Shown: piece by piece, positions 1 through 14,200 of the stretch
Numbering within the stretch: position 1 is the first letter of the stretch
Layout of the letters: each line of letters starts with the position of its first letter
Source of the DNA: Hermatobates lingyangjiaoensis
Taxonomy: Eukaryota > Arthropoda > Insecta > Hemiptera > Hermatobatidae
Reading direction: 5' to 3'
DNA: 64,000 bases
NCBI GenBank assembly: GCA_026182355.1
Contig: JAPFBL010000003.1
Span: forward strand, 3,435,001 to 3,499,000
Position numbers and translations under genes: made by a program
The notes under the pieces: generated by a model
Database searches by the model: none
What the model was told of the DNA's origin: nothing
The model's input: the letters and a program-made list of their open reading frames with translations, nothing else

Positions 1-60
1 ATTGGGATAAAAAGTACAAACTCAGTCCCTTAAAACAAAACAAAGTTTATATAAATCCAA

Positions 61-79
61 TTACTACACACACACATAT

Positions 80-123
<44 letters not shown>

Positions 124-430
124 CTGATAAAACGAAATACGATCCAAACTGGACACAATACGAGTTCGAGATTAACAAAGAGCAACACACAAAGTAGGGA
201 AACACACTAACAGACTCAAATTTTCAGACTTGAAAATTTGAGTCTGTAAGTGTACGGTTGACAGCACTGGCGGTTGCCAGGTTGGTTACTTGCCGTTGCG
301 CCTACAACGTGCTTGGTCTCCCATTCTCTTTTCTCCTGAAGACGGATTACCCGAAAATTTGAGTCTGTAAGTGTGTTTCCCTACTTTGTGTGTTGCTCTT
401 TGTTAATCTCGAACTCGTATATATATATAA
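61..430. repeat. PLE tail with 68-bp inverted arms
   Basis: Arms at 158-225 and 353-420 match over 68 nt with one mismatch. (TA)n tracts flank them (about 73-120 and 418-430). The centre carries the hammerhead-like string CTGAAGACGG...CCCGAAAA at 337-357. The right arm begins exactly at GAAAATTTGAG. The same tail family recurs at 6471-6666 and 34225-34440. Confidence 0.75.
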
Positions 431-484
431 GAGATTCAATAATATATCGACCGTTTGATAGAATAGGTGTGTTATCTAATCGGG

Positions 485-694
485 ATTCGGTCAAATTTTC
501 TAGGTTCAAAAATCAAACTCTCATTCTAACTAAATAGTTAGAATTTTTGAACTAAGAAAATGAAATTTAAATAATGTAAATTTCATTTTCTTAATCAAAA
601 AATTTTTACTTCTGCCCATGAAAAAGGTTTTAAAATAAAACCGAAACGTCGGCAATGAGAGAGTGATTTTTGAACCTAGAAAATTTGACCGAAT
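485..694. repeat. PLE tail with 40-bp inverted arms and variant core
   Basis: Arms 485-524 and 655-694 are inverted copies with about two mismatches. Between them at 612-656 is GCC-CATGAAAAA, a hairpin with U-rich and A-rich arms, then CCGAAACGTC-GGC. Related copies are at 30105-30200 and 35290-35370. Confidence 0.65.
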
Positions 695-699
695 ATATA

Positions 700-900
700 C
701 ACTTAAAATAAACTGTGACACATAGACAGAAACATAACAAAGACTCACTTTTCAATATTTAGACCGTAATGGCGGTCGTCCTCAGGAGAAGAAGTGAATT
801 GACGGAGGGACGACAGTCAACTCAGTTGACTATGTATCACAGTTTATTTTAAGTGTAATCTGTCCTGCCGGACCGTTTCCGTTTATCGTGGTATATATAT
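700..900 (-). repeat. PLE tail fragment (family with ACCGTAATGGCGGTC hairpin)
   Basis: Bases about 715-805 match 31139-31215 closely (GACACATAGACAGAAACA..., CGTAATGGCGGTCGTC). On the minus strand it reads CTGAGGAC, a hairpin, then TAAA where other copies have GAAA. Confidence 0.55.
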
Positions 901-3003
901 AAAATCAATAAATGTTTAAATATTTTATTAAAAACTTTATTAATTTATGGACGACGCACAATGCACGCTTATAGTGGTTGTCGGACACTTTGGTAATACT
1001 TGGGAACTCCAGTAGTAAAGAAAAAAAAAGTATGTAGTTCCTGTTAAATCACGAACATTTTCATGATGCAAGTATTAGGTACTCTGAGATATAACCATGT
1101 TTAACAATTAAAACAAATGGGAAAAAATCTGGAGTTGTTATCATTGTTCTTCACTAATGATTTTTTTTTTTACTAAACGTCAAGGAACAATTTTAAATGC
1201 AATAAATAAAAATAAATAAGGATAAATATTTAAGGACACGAGTTATAAACATACTTATCAAAAATTGTTAATAAACTCGCTTAATATACTCAGTAAATCG
1301 TAGTAAATTCATAATAGCTTAAAATATAATAATAACTAGATCGTGGATATGAAATCGACAAATATGAAACAAAATGTAATTATATTCACAGCTATAGGTA
1401 CCAACATCCCCATACGATGTATACTTTGGTTTATCAGTTTAGTACTGAGATACTGAATATTCTGAGACACTCAGTATTCGGACATCAACGACCAACCACC
1501 AACAACCAACGAATAGGTATATCCGCGCACTATAGTGCACATCGTAACTAGCAGTTCCAGACCAGAGGCCTTCTGCTGCTTGATTACTGTGCTACTATAA
1601 CTTGGAATGTCAGTAATTCATGTCAGATATTAAGTTCGTCTCTACAGTAAAGATGTCGTATTCCCGGTCTTGTTAGTCATGGTTTTCAATGTTTTTGGTC
1701 ATGAGTTGGAAAAGTAGTCAGATAGTCAGTGGATGAAGTAATTGTTCAGACTCGGACACATGATATACAGTTAGTTGACTTCGATAAATATAGCTTGAGA
1801 GTGTAAAAATCCTTATCCATATTTACTTTCTGTTGTCTATTCATATTGATTTTCATTTGTTGGACCCACTTTATATTCAAATGATATAATGAATAATTCA
1901 ATTGAGATTCAGTCGATTTGTGTAGCTAAAAATTCTAACTTTATTAACAGCTATTGTTAAATTTTAAAATCCTTTGAATCCATTGGCTTTTTTTTTTATT
2001 AAAATAGAGACAGGTATAATCTAGCAGGTAGAATGCTTGACTTTAGTACTACATTTTTCATGTGGGAGATGGGAATTTGAGTCCCTTAGTGAGGACGTAA
2101 ATTAGTAGGTCTCACATCTGGAAGATATACTTCTCTAATGAATTTTAGCAAGGTAAATTCATGTATAATCAACGTGGTAAAGTAAACAATCAACTCGGAT
2201 TAGTCATAACTAAAATGGATACTACTAAATAACAGTACATCATGACAACCCTATATCATTCTGGTCAAAATTAAGGTTTAAATATTGTAAATCAATATTT
2301 AAAAAAAAACTTATAGAACCAATTCATCACCATATAAATCTAGAGTAATCAACACGCAACTTTACTACAGATCAACACTATGGTCAAATAATAAAATGAT
2401 AATATTCCAGAATGTAGTATTCTACTGCATTTTGCAGCTTTCAAAGTACGAATTTTCATAACTGGATCTAATAATAAAAGTTCGCCATATATTACCTTAG
2501 AATATTATTTACAAATAAAAGAAATAAACTCAATTATAGAAAATATGATTTATTGAAAAAAATCTAGAAACTCATCAGCCTCATCTTTTGTATTGTCATA
2601 TTTTCCTTCACGATTCCTACATAACATTAAAAAAAATTGGAATGGTCTACACTCAAATTTTACTATAAGTAAACTTATTATCAATTATATGGACAATCAT
2701 TGACATAACTTATCTATTTTAAAGTGGTCATCTCTATATTACTAATTAAAACTAACGTAATAATGTTGTAATAAAAGTACCCTAACTAATATTTAACAAC
2801 CGGTAATTTATATGTAGTTATATGAATTTAACTTAATCAAGTAAATTAAAGTCAACCCTACCTAAGAAATATGTGACGGGTTTAAAAATTATTATTTTTT
2901 CTTTTCTATAATAAGAGCTTCAGATTTTGTTCTAGGGGCCTCAAATCAACAAAATCCGTGAAAACTTTGAAACTTGACTTTCTACATGAACTCAAAGTAC
3001 ATA
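901..3003. other. AT-rich sequence, no gene seen
   Basis: Probably intron or 3' part of the DNAJB12/14-like gene. A possible degraded tRNA-derived SINE is at about 2010-2110. The plus strand is rich in stops in all frames. Confidence 0.4.
2010..2110 (+). repeat. possible tRNA-derived SINE remnant
   Basis: A box-A-like TCTAGCAGGTAGAATGC is followed about 30 nt later by a box-B-like GGGAATTTGAGTCCC, the order and spacing of an RNA polymerase III promoter. No second copy was found in the window. Confidence 0.25.
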
Positions 3004-3011
3004 TTCTAGAC

Positions 3012-3742
3012 CAACGTTTCCCAAAGTGGGCGGTGGTTTGGTGGTTTGATATTGGGGGGCGGTAACGCAAAAATAGGCGGTTTGGGGGGCGGTAACTAAA
3101 AAATAGATGGTTGGTGGCGACAGTGTAGCTAATGTAGCAGCTGGCTGCTACAATACTTACAACGTCGTCACAAACTGTTGGCGGTAACAATCAAAAACCA
3201 TACAAGTAATAAAAATTAGAAATAAGAATTTCAAAAGATATGCCGCTCTTTTACCTGAGGATTAAGGGGTCAGCCCCGGTCGAAAGTAAAAGAGAGTTTT
3301 CGGTCAAAATAAAGGGAATAAAAAGATAAGCTGCTCTTTCACGTATGTCCTATGGATTAAGAGGTCAGCCTTGATCGGAAGTAAATGAGTTTTCGGTCGA
3401 GATAAGAAGAATAAAATGATCGTTCCCTATATAAATAGTAGACCGCAATCTCAATTCTGTAAAGATAGATTGTAGCTGTAGATTGCATGACAGCTAGAGG
3501 ATGGTTTTTTACTATTTCTTACTGTACTTCTTTCTTTCCCCAAACATCCCTTTCTGGACATTATTCCTTTCCTGCGCTTTTACCCTTTTAAAATACCATT
3601 CTTATATTCATTAACCTGAATAGGATAGGTTAGTTCTGATAGGCTTTTTGGCATATCTTTCCATTTTTATGGGGTAGGGGGCGCTGGCAGGCTATTCTAG
3701 AAGACAAGGGGGCGCCAGCCTGAAAAAGTTTGGGAAACCCTG
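3012..3742. mobile_element. hAT-like non-autonomous element (731 bp)
   Basis: The ends are imperfect inverted repeats around GTTTCCCAAA (CAACGTTTCCCAAAGTGG on the left; the right end reads TTTGGGAAACCCTG). The flanks TTCTAGAC (3004-3011) and TTCTAGGC (3743-3750) look like an 8-bp target duplication with one change, as expected for hAT. Inside, about 3480-3600 matches the PLE family-B segment of 7558-7675, so it holds a nested fragment. Confidence 0.65.
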
Positions 3743-3750
3743 TTCTAGGC

Positions 3751-5186
3751 AATACCAACCTGTCTAGATTCAGATCCACATCTCTGTAGGGAAAATAAAG
3801 TGATCTTACTGTAAAAGAAACCTGATGCAGGTGTCGGTCTCAACTGACAAAGCTATGAGGATTTCTATTTAACCCTTCTCCCTCTATAGTGGTCAATAAA
3901 AAACTCTCATTATCTGCTGATAAACACAGTTACACAAAAAAGTTTTTGATAAAATTATCTGCAGGATGTAAATATAAAGATTAGCATTGTCCGTCAAAAC
4001 CATATGACATTGATCTTATGTTGTCAAAATCTCATTCAATATATAAAAAAAACTTAATAAAAATTGTGAGTAGATTTGAAGAAACTTTTCTACAAAGATC
4101 ATAGTAATTTAAACAAGTCATTAAAAGTATAATTAATTAAAAAAGTATATAACACTTTAATGAATTTTAATGTTGCATTAAAAAATGAAATGTCAACAGG
4201 CAAGACATTTATATATTTACTTTTATATATTTTGACCAAGGAATAAAACAAGGCAGAGCCAAGGTGAAAACAAAGTTGGAAACTCTAAAGAAAGTGTCGA
4301 GGTATCTATGCTGAAGATGACTTGAGTTGAAATATATATATTAATTCTACTAACAAATTCAAATCTATGTTTTACCTTTTAAAAGTTCTCAAAACTTATA
4401 AAAAAATTTAAACCATGTAAGACATTTTATAAAAAAAACCAGAGCGAAACATTCACTTTTCTGAAAAATAACTGACCAGCTTGTTTGTGGTCTGGAAAAA
4501 GAAAAATGTATAAGAAATTTACAATATAACAAAAAATAAGTTATAAACCCTCAATACTAAAATAATAAGAAAATTAACAGTAACTTTAACTTACAGTTAT
4601 TAAAAGTTACAGTTACTTACAGTAACAGTAACTTTTCTACGTAAGAGTCTATGTAGAACAGTACCAAGTTTTGGTTTATTAAAATATGTGTTAGTTTGGC
4701 AACTCTACTGAGCTGCAGCTGTGTAGTTGGCTAAAGAACCTTACTCTTAATTCAACTGGTAGGTTCTTAAAAATACCTTTAATAGCAGTATCATACTTCA
4801 CAGATCAACCCTTCGCCCAACTGAATTTCTTTATAAACTAAATAATAAATCCAAAATGAATATTAAGCGCTATTTATCATCTATCTAACTACTGTACTCC
4901 TTTTAGGCAACTAGGGTTCTTTGCCTGTAAAAATTCTAGTGCAAACGTATTTTGTTTCGTTTGAATCAGAATATAAATTTGATTTAAAAATGATGTAACA
5001 TGTTTATATTGTCACTTTCTATAAAAATAAATGATAAAATATTATAAAGCTGAAATATTAAAAACTTGTATTAAAAGCTGTTTTAAGCAGCGCTAGTTAT
5101 TATCCTTCATTCTTACACCACTGAGTGACTTTTGTTCACAGTAAATACAGTTTTATTAGGATCGGTTTTCACAAAAATAAACTCAC
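3751..5186. other. AT-rich, no gene seen (probable DNAJB intron)
   Basis: Low-complexity A/T-rich sequence. A short minus-strand open stretch near 4700-4800 has no recognisable homology. Nothing else supported. Confidence 0.35.
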
Positions 5187-5299
5187 TGGCTTGGTCTGAG
5201 ACTGTATACTGGGTCTGATACGAAAAACGAAGACATCATAGAGATTCCAACCAGAATGAGTAGAGGCAGGATCTGCATTATCGTTGTCAAGTTGTTAGT
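5187..5299 (-). CDS. DNAJB12/14-like exon 7 (transmembrane helix)
   Basis: It encodes [20 protein letters not shown] and on to DPVYSLRPS. The hydrophobic run is the single membrane span expected in this family. Donor CA|GTGAGT, phase 2, so at least one more exon must follow to the left. Confidence 0.87.
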
Positions 5300-8200
5300 C
5301 TGTGAAAAACAACACATACATACATATAAAAACTTTTTTATACACTTTTATAAAGAGTCTTTCAGAAACACATACATCCATAAATTCGTTAACAAAACAA
5401 AACTACACTCTAAAACACAAAATTTATAAAATAAATGTTATACATTTATAAAAACAGAAATATGTTTTATTGTAGCGTTATAATAGATATTTTTGAAAAC
5501 AGAGGAGATCTAACATTTCATAATCACTCTGAAAGGAAAGAATGGGATTAATATTTAACAGTCTTATATCCACAACATTAAATCCTTATTTATTTATATA
5601 TATATAAAAAGCTTAGCAAGTGTACCTACAAGTTCATCTTTCGTTTCCTTGAAATTGTTAACAAGATTGATATAAATCAATGTGATTCTGTGAAAGTTTC
5701 GTATTATATCAAAAAAAAAAAGGAAAACGACAGAAAATGTTTGTCTCAATTCTGATAATTGAATCAAGTACTGTAATTGTATCATATTTCTTCATTCAGT
5801 TTTAACTAATTCGAAAAGGAAGTATTCTTCTACAATTATATTGCTATCAACCAATATCAAAGGAACAAAAACATCATTCACATTGCTTGCATAGCAAAGC
5901 TTCAAAAGTTGCGCTATATCGGTATGTGTACTTTTAACAAAACAATCTACCAACCTACATTGAGAACTAAATTATTGAGAACAACACATACATACACAGG
6001 TTATTTTACGATCATAGTTGTTAATTCTAAATACACATCTACTTCAAAACACCAAACAAAAGGAAATTAATTTTACCTTGGAAAGTGTGCTATTGGTTAT
6101 TTATGTTTCATGAGAATTATTTGGTTATTCGTAAGAAAAATTTTTCTCATGAAACATAAATAACCAATAGCACACTTTCCAAGGTATAATTAATTTCCTT
6201 TTGTTTGCTGTTTAGAAGTAGATGTGTACTTAGAATTAACAACTATGATTGTAAAATAACCTGTGTATGTATGTGTTGTTCTCAATAATTTAGTTCTCTA
6301 TGTAGGTTGGTAGATTGTTTTGTTAAAAGTATTATAATTCTTACTCTAATTTTAGCCTTGAAGATGATGTACAAATACATCGAAACGTTGGCCTAGGAAG
6401 GAGTTTATTTTCTTTTATTTGACCTACCCCTCAAAAAACAGACTTACCTAATACTATATATATATAACGGTTCAAAATTGAAGATAGGTAGCACAGAAAG
6501 TAAAAGAAACACACTCACAGACTCAAATTTTCGGGTACAGTTAGCCGTTGCGTCTACAACGTGCTTGGTCTCCCTTTCTCTTTTCTCCTGAAGACGGATT
6601 ACCCGAAAATTTGAGTCTGTAAGTGTGTTTCTTTTACTTTCTGTGCTACCTATCTTCAATTTTGAACTGTTATTGTGTCCAGTTTGGATTGTCTTTCCGT
6701 TTATCAAGTGAAATATATATATATCTTCGAATAACTGACCGTATTTCACTAATTTCATTTTCTTCACCAGTTTTTCAAGGTTTCTGAATACTTTCTTCTT
6801 TCCTTCATCCAAACGTTGGAGAATGTTAATTAAGTGGGAACCGACACGTTCCGACTGGCTTCCAGTCATCTTCAGGGTAATTAAACAAGAAAAATTATTA
6901 GAGTCTTTAGAGATGGTATTAAGACACAGTTTACAGTAATCGTTTAAAGTAGTTCTTGGTCCTGTTGCTCAAGAGCTACTGGCTGAATTGGGGTGGATGA
7001 TGAGGTGGGGGGTGTTGACAGTTAACGGTCTCTTCATCCAATCAGACGCGTATAATTTGAGCACTGTTTCGCTGCTACCCATCTGAATATTTAATGTAAG
7101 TTTATTCTGTTTAATTATTATTGCTTCTGCGATTTGTAACCGATTGAAGTTGTTTTCTTTTCTAATTATTTTAGTTCCACGAGTAGGTCTCTAGTTATTT
7201 TGGTATTATGCTTGTCCTCTGAATGTTTTTTGGGGCCACCTATAGAAAGGTGTTTGGTAAGTCTTCTCGAGAGTGATGTAGTTGTCATCCCATGTATGAA
7301 TCGTTGCAGGGCTCACGGTCCCCAATTTAAATATGCTTGAATGAAGGACTGCTCCCAAATTTTACAAATAAATATATATATATATATAAAGATTTCACAT
7401 AAACACGTGAAATAACAATCAATGATCAAACCACAATAAGAAATGGGAAAACAAGACTAAGATCAAATTTAATAGATCAAATATTTTAAACATTAGTAAC
7501 GGTCTCTTCAAACTTGATACTTTGGTCACGAGGGCAATAGCCTCTTCAAAGAGGGTTGACAGCTAGCGGATAGTTTTTTACTTTTTCTTACTGTACTCCT
7601 TTGTTTCCCCAAACATCCCTTTCTGGACATTAGTCCTTTCCTGCGCTTTCACCCATTTAAAATACCACTCTTCCCTCCCACTCTTCTCAACTCCTCACCA
7701 GATGTTTTCTGCATCTAGTGTTCAGTTGGGTTTTTGACTCTGACGAAGACCGCTTGTTACGGTTGAAAGATCTTAGTCTTGTTTTCCCATTTCTTATTGT
7801 GGTTTGATCATTGATTATATATATATATATATATATATTATTAGTGGTGTTCAGTAATAAGCAAAATAAGCTCATTTTCATTTTGAAAGAAAGATTTGTT
7901 AATTTTAAAATTCTTAAGACGCTAACTGTAATTAAGAAATAGACTTAATTATAAAGTATTCGGAATACTTGAAATAGCGATTCAATTTGAAGTAATAATA
8001 ACCTTGAAAACAGATTATAAGTATTGCCATTTATACTATATCACAAACAATCAATAAATAGTTCTTTGTTTAAATTTGAAACAGTTGATTCAATTGTATA
8101 ATTTTATTTTCTTGAAATGAAATAGCAATTCAGCAGGGAAACACATAATTTTGCACCGTAGTTGGCAAACATTTTGTAGTAATCATTACTTGAAAAAGAC

Positions 8201-11200
8201 AAAAACTTTTTGAAATGTTATAGTCAATTTTTAGTTGAAAGCAAAGCAATTACTTTTTCACTAGTCCAAAACCTACACGCACTAAATGTAAAATATAACA
8301 TCTATAATTGAAATGAATGAGCATTTAGCAAAATATTTGGCCACAGGTGTCAACTTGACTCAATACCTCTCTCTGATGCTGGGAGCTTTGAGAGCCATCG
8401 CTAGTACGCCGCCACTGGTGATTTCTACGAACATACACATTACCACCTGTTGGAAATCCTCCACCGAAGAATCTGTTGAAAAATTCTTCTGCAGTCATCT
8501 CAGCTGAAAACATAAATAATAATAATATCATTATTATACTGCAAAAGTGGTAGAATAAATATATATGACAATATAATCAAAAGAAACTACAATAAGAAAA
8601 CCAGAAATGTCTAAAACCTTTAAAGACAGGTTTTCACTGTCAAACAATTCTGTTGACAGAATTGTAATTATGTATCAGGGTAATTGTATATATATCTAAA
8701 GAACAGTGTCACTTATTTTTCTTGTATTTTCGTGATTTTTTTTTTATAAACAAAAACATTTAAAATGATATGACCGTTAAAACCACAAGGGTGGTAATAT
8801 TATTTAGTACTTCCTATGTTCTCTTCATAGTGCGACCAGTTTCGGATATAGTCCATAATAAAGAGTGAACTTAATTTTATATTCTGCGCTATTGTGTATT
8901 TATTATTGTGGACATGTGAGTCCATTATGCCTTCCTTAGTTGATATTAACTTACTTTTTACACTTTTTAATTAATTGATACTGATTCTTTCCTTGAATGG
9001 AAAGGTCCAATGGAGGGTATATTCTAATGTACTCCGCATTAAAGTCTTCCACAGATCAGTTACTTTGAGAATGATCAAATAATAGGATTAATTTCAAATC
9101 ATAAGTTCTGAAGTTTGCTGTATTCAAGTTTATTAAAAACAAGCCATACCAAACCCCAGACCAGGGGTTCTCAATGGGGTGAAATTCACCCCCAGGGTTA
9201 AATTTTGGGTTTTCAGGGGGTGAACTGTGACAACAGTATGTTTACAGAGTGAGGAAAGCTATTATAAGTTTTGATCTCTTAACTATAAAAAATATTTCAT
9301 TGAATTAATATTTTATATGACCATCAATAATTATAATTAGCATTTAATTTGTAAAATTCTATTATAAACATAATCAATGTAAAGTTGTAAAAGTGTATAT
9401 GCTATCTTGGAAAGAAGAAGGGGTGGGGAGAATATCATTGTGGGAAATGGCGAGAGGGGTGAATAAGCAAAGGAAGGCTGAGAACCCCTGCCCTATACCA
9501 CAAACAACACCACACCTCAAAAACACAACTAAAGAGTGCAAGGGTATTACAGTATTAGCTGCTTGCTCCACGTGCCTGAGATGTTAATTAAATACTTCAC
9601 TGTAAGGCTACAATTCATCAGAGTGGCTTTTTTGTTTGTTAAATTCGAATATATGAATAAGTTAAAGTAGAACTTCTCTACTTTCGCAAAAGACAGGATA
9701 CTGATATGAATGCCACTATTTACATTTTACATGTTTGATCAAGATAATTTTTTATGATGTATGGTAACTTTTTTCGTCAGAGTCACTACAATTTCGTCCT
9801 TAAAAAGCATGATATAACTTGATTTTGTCGCACAGTAGATATTATAACCTTTCCTGGTATAGCAATTACTCATAGTTATAGAACATGTTCTAAAAGTCGA
9901 ATACTGTTTGCTATGAATGTCAATTGTTCTGTGATTACTCCTTTTTAGCAGATCTAAACTAAGCTTTCATGAAACACTAGATCTTACAAGGGTAGATAAA
10001 GAAATCCGGCACTCGCAAGGTAGACTCACCCATCTGGCCATCTCCCAGGACATAAATCAATTTCTCCAAACCAATTAGGGGATAAATAGTTTCGAACTTG
10101 TGCCAACAGAGACTACATCACTACTTACGGCATAAACCAACACTAATGACAATCAACCGTAAATATTGATCAATGCCAGGATTCAATTTTGATATCCCTA
10201 CCCCATATAATCCTAAATATACATAAGTTGCGACTTCGGATGAATGATATTAACAGTCATAGTAGTAAATACGCCCCAAATACACAACAAAAATCAATAA
10301 ATGGTGTGTCACACATGCACTTACACTCAAATCCTCTGGAGTACGAGGCATAATGTCCATGAGCAGTTCCCATTGAATTAGCTCTATCTTCATCAGAACC
10401 GTATAAATCATACTGTTTTCTCTTCTCTGGATCCGTAAGAATGGCTACTGCATTTCCAACCGCTAAAATAAATTATTTTGTTGGTCAAAAAAACTTATAA
10501 ACTAAATAATAAATATGTGATATTTAAAGATGGAGGAGTTAATAAAATATCGATTTTAACCTTACATAAAGTATGGTAACTTGAAATCTTACTGCTAACT
10601 TTTTTTTCATTTACTCTGATAAAATCCTACTAGCAACTTATATTGAAAGCATTATCACAGATGTTTTAAGATATTTTAGGACAGTAATTAAATTTATAAA
10701 ACCACCCTTTTAGGGATTACAACTGAGTGAAAAAATACGTCTTAACATAAAAAATTAAATAAGGAATAATTGTTACTGACCAATGTAAGCGTTCCGATAT
10801 CCGATAGATGGATCTGATTCATCAGTATAGATGAATCAAGAAATGTTATATCTAAATGTTGAAAATATTAATTTTAAACCATTGTTCCACCAAAGATATA
10901 ACGTGAAATCGCAAAAATTAAATTATATAACATATTTTTATTATTATACGGATACAAAGTTACAATGCTGTATACCATTCTGTACTATAGGTGTAGCAAA
11001 AAATAAAATGAGTTATTAAAAAAAAAACAGTAATTACAATTATACAACATAATTATGTGAGTTTTACGTTAACTTTATTTGTGGTTAAGAATTAATTAAC
11101 TGTAGTAAATACTGATATTGATTTAATTGCTTAAAATTATTTATCATAGAGGAATATGGAATATCTTCTACAATATTTCATTTCGTTATTATAGTTATCT

Positions 11201-14200
11201 AATATTTTAACAATTTGCAACGTATTTTTAATAATTACATTACTATAATGACACATTTCACAAAATTATTTGTGGAATAAATCTGTTTATAATCTTTAGG
11301 AAACATCGAAATATTCCAAATTAATCTTTATTTGTTCCAAATATATGAAAATAACCATCTTCCAATATTTAGGATAAAAAATATCTTCAGGTTTACTTAT
11401 GTTATAATTTATTAAAAACAAGAGAATTTTTTTCAATTTTACATATACACAAACAATTTTAAGGGCTTGTGTACTATATTAATTAAAATAATTAATGTTT
11501 AAATTAGCAACAATCAAGTGAGTCAAGCGATAATAAGATAACATGTATCATTATTCATTAACATTTAAAACAGAACATTACAAGATTCATTATTTAATTA
11601 AAGAATTAAATATATAACAGTTATTTTAATATTACTCAATAACAGAACAATATTTACAGAAACTACACCTCCGACTTTAGTATTTCACAAGTGTTACTTT
11701 GGATTAAGTAACAAGTTACTAGGGTAGTTTTTAAATTCAACTTTCATATAAGGAATATCTAGCAAAAGAAAAACTAATCAAAACTTCCTTCATTTCTACG
11801 GTTTCTATTATCAACATGTTTCGAGGTTCTTTAGTCATCTTCAAGATACTGAGGTTCCTGAAGCTGACTTACATGGTTTTTATGGCAGGATCATCTGTAA
11901 GAGATAGGATTAGTGGGCCTTGGTAATCAGTTTCTGACTGGTTGGTTTTGTCAGGTAGATGCAGGCAGCTGAAGCCAATGGGACCAGAAGTTTGAGTGCT
12001 CTGCTATTAAGTTGAGTGTTGAGGGTCGGTTTTCTTTCCTGTGTTACGATGACTTCTAGAATTTGTAATTTATGAGGAATTTTTCTTTTATAATTATCAT
12101 AACAAGGTCATCCCTTCGAATACTGGTTTTATCAGCACACTCTGAGTGGTTAAGCGGAGCACCCACAGCTAAGTGCATTGTGAGTCTCTGGGATGAGAAG
12201 TGGTTTTCATGCTGACGTAAGAGTTGTTGCGGGTTTCACAGTCCCCAGTTCTGCAAGTGATTCCGTACACCTGGCCTGCTTCCTGGGTTGTTTGTTCTTT
12301 CTCATAATAAGGCTTCTGATCGTTCGGCTATGGTAAGACCGGATAATCCTCATTTTCATTGAATCATCCTTACCAATTTGCCACTCTGCCTATGTATGAA
12401 AGACGACAGGACATCGGAGTGCCAAACCACATGATATCTCCCTCCAAGTACTACAAAGTATCGTAAGAAACGGCAAGATTGTATACAAATGGCTGAAAAT
12501 TCAAGGGCGATTACTAGCTGAAGGGAAAGAATGTGTACAAACGGAAGTACATACAAAGGATACTATACAAAGAGTGTTTTTTCTTCGACCAGTTGAAAAT
12601 TAATATGACTCGTAGGTTGTTTTAGACTATCGAAATTAAATAAATGAAGACTGTTACTACATATGTAATTACATAACATAAGTATGTAATTAGTATTACT
12701 AATTTGTGTATTACATGTGTTATACATAAATAATTTCATATTTAACATATATAAAATATGTAATATTGCTACATAAATAATCTCAACTGTGTTACCTAAT
12801 ATACTATCTGCACAGGACCGGTATAACCATGCGTCCATTTTCAAAAGTAATAAAACGATGTCAACCAGCCCTAAGACGATTCCAATTACTCATGATTACG
12901 TCAATTAATTTTGTTATCCGATCTCATAACGCTATAGTCATTCGTATAAAACAAGGTAATAAAAAATCTATTCTAACAATACTCTTCATACAAAAATACT
13001 TTAATATATTAAATAACACATAATCATAAGCTTCATGAAGAATAAATATACCTTTGAAGGCCTCTGATGATCCCGGAGCATGGTTCTTATCTGGATGGAG
13101 GTTTAACGCTAACTTTTTATAAGCTTTTTTAATATCACTATCTGTTGAATCTTTAGTAACACCCAGGATTTCGTAATAATCCTTGCACTTTTTTATCCTG
13201 AAGGAATCAATTAAACATTAGTAACATGTAGAACAAAACTATGTCAACTATTCAATTTGTATACACTCTAAAAAAAATCCAGTTCGAGTATTCAAGTACT
13301 TTTGAAAAGTACAGAACCTATATGTTTTACATGTTAAAATAAATTAATTATTAGGATGGACACTACAATATATGGTTGATATCAAAAACCTTAATAAGTA
13401 TTACCTTAGCTGTTACAACACTGTTGAAACTATATTGTAACTTAGTTATTGCCTGATATTGTGACACATTCGATTTTCAATGGAAATGGATTTTTCTTTT
13501 CAATAACTATTTCTTGACTAATCCCAGTAACGCATTATCCAACTAATGATTAAGTATCCACCGTAAAGGAGGCATAGAATGCACAGAAAGTCTAACAATA
13601 GTTAATTCAAGAAATTTTTAGAAATACAAAGAAATTATGTTCTTGACATAGATTACTTTTGACATGTTATGACGTGATCTTGTACATTTTCCCACGTTAA
13701 TGAAATACAAAAATTCTCAATCATCAACCATCATAAACTTCCCATTCTCTTAAGTGTTCAATAAAGTGGTAGTGTTTTAAACAAAATACCTTTTAACAAG
13801 ATCTAATTGCTCTTGAGTATACTCAATATTTCTTTCTTCTTTTGCTCCTCCTAAAACTCATTCAATTTAATCAGAATATTACTTAATGACAATAACTCAT
13901 TAAATAATTTATGAGAAAAGAAAAACCTGCATTCGTCCTATTTCTTAGATTGGACTCCTGTGTTGTACTGGAAGTGTTACTTCCACGGGAAGCACTCTGC
14001 ATCCTCTGAACTCGATCTAACAAATCTGAAACGCATAACAGTTAATTAATTCCAAGTCAATTATTCATTCACGTTTACTATTTCAGTTTCTCACATTCAG
14101 TTAACGATCATATCAATGTAACCTAAATAGTAACCAAATGCTTTAACCATAATTGTTATAAAATATAACTAATCATAAATGAAAATATCACAAATTATTT

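Noticed and set aside
61..120. Long alternating TA tracts as replication origin or recombination hotspot
   Set aside because: They consistently mark PLE borders; microsatellite and target-site origin explains them better.
2530..2640. Minus-strand string GKYDNTKDEADEF resembling the DNAJB N-terminus
   Set aside because: Very short, runs into a stop, and no splice context; judged chance similarity.
4700..4805. Candidate missing C-terminal exon of the DNAJB12/14-like gene
   Set aside because: The minus-strand frame is open for about 37 codons but shows no match to the family's C-terminal region, and splice sites do not fit phase 2.
8313..8507. Plus-strand frame over DNAJB exon 6
   Set aside because: Shadow of the true minus-strand exon, which has the FFGGGFP motif and splice sites.
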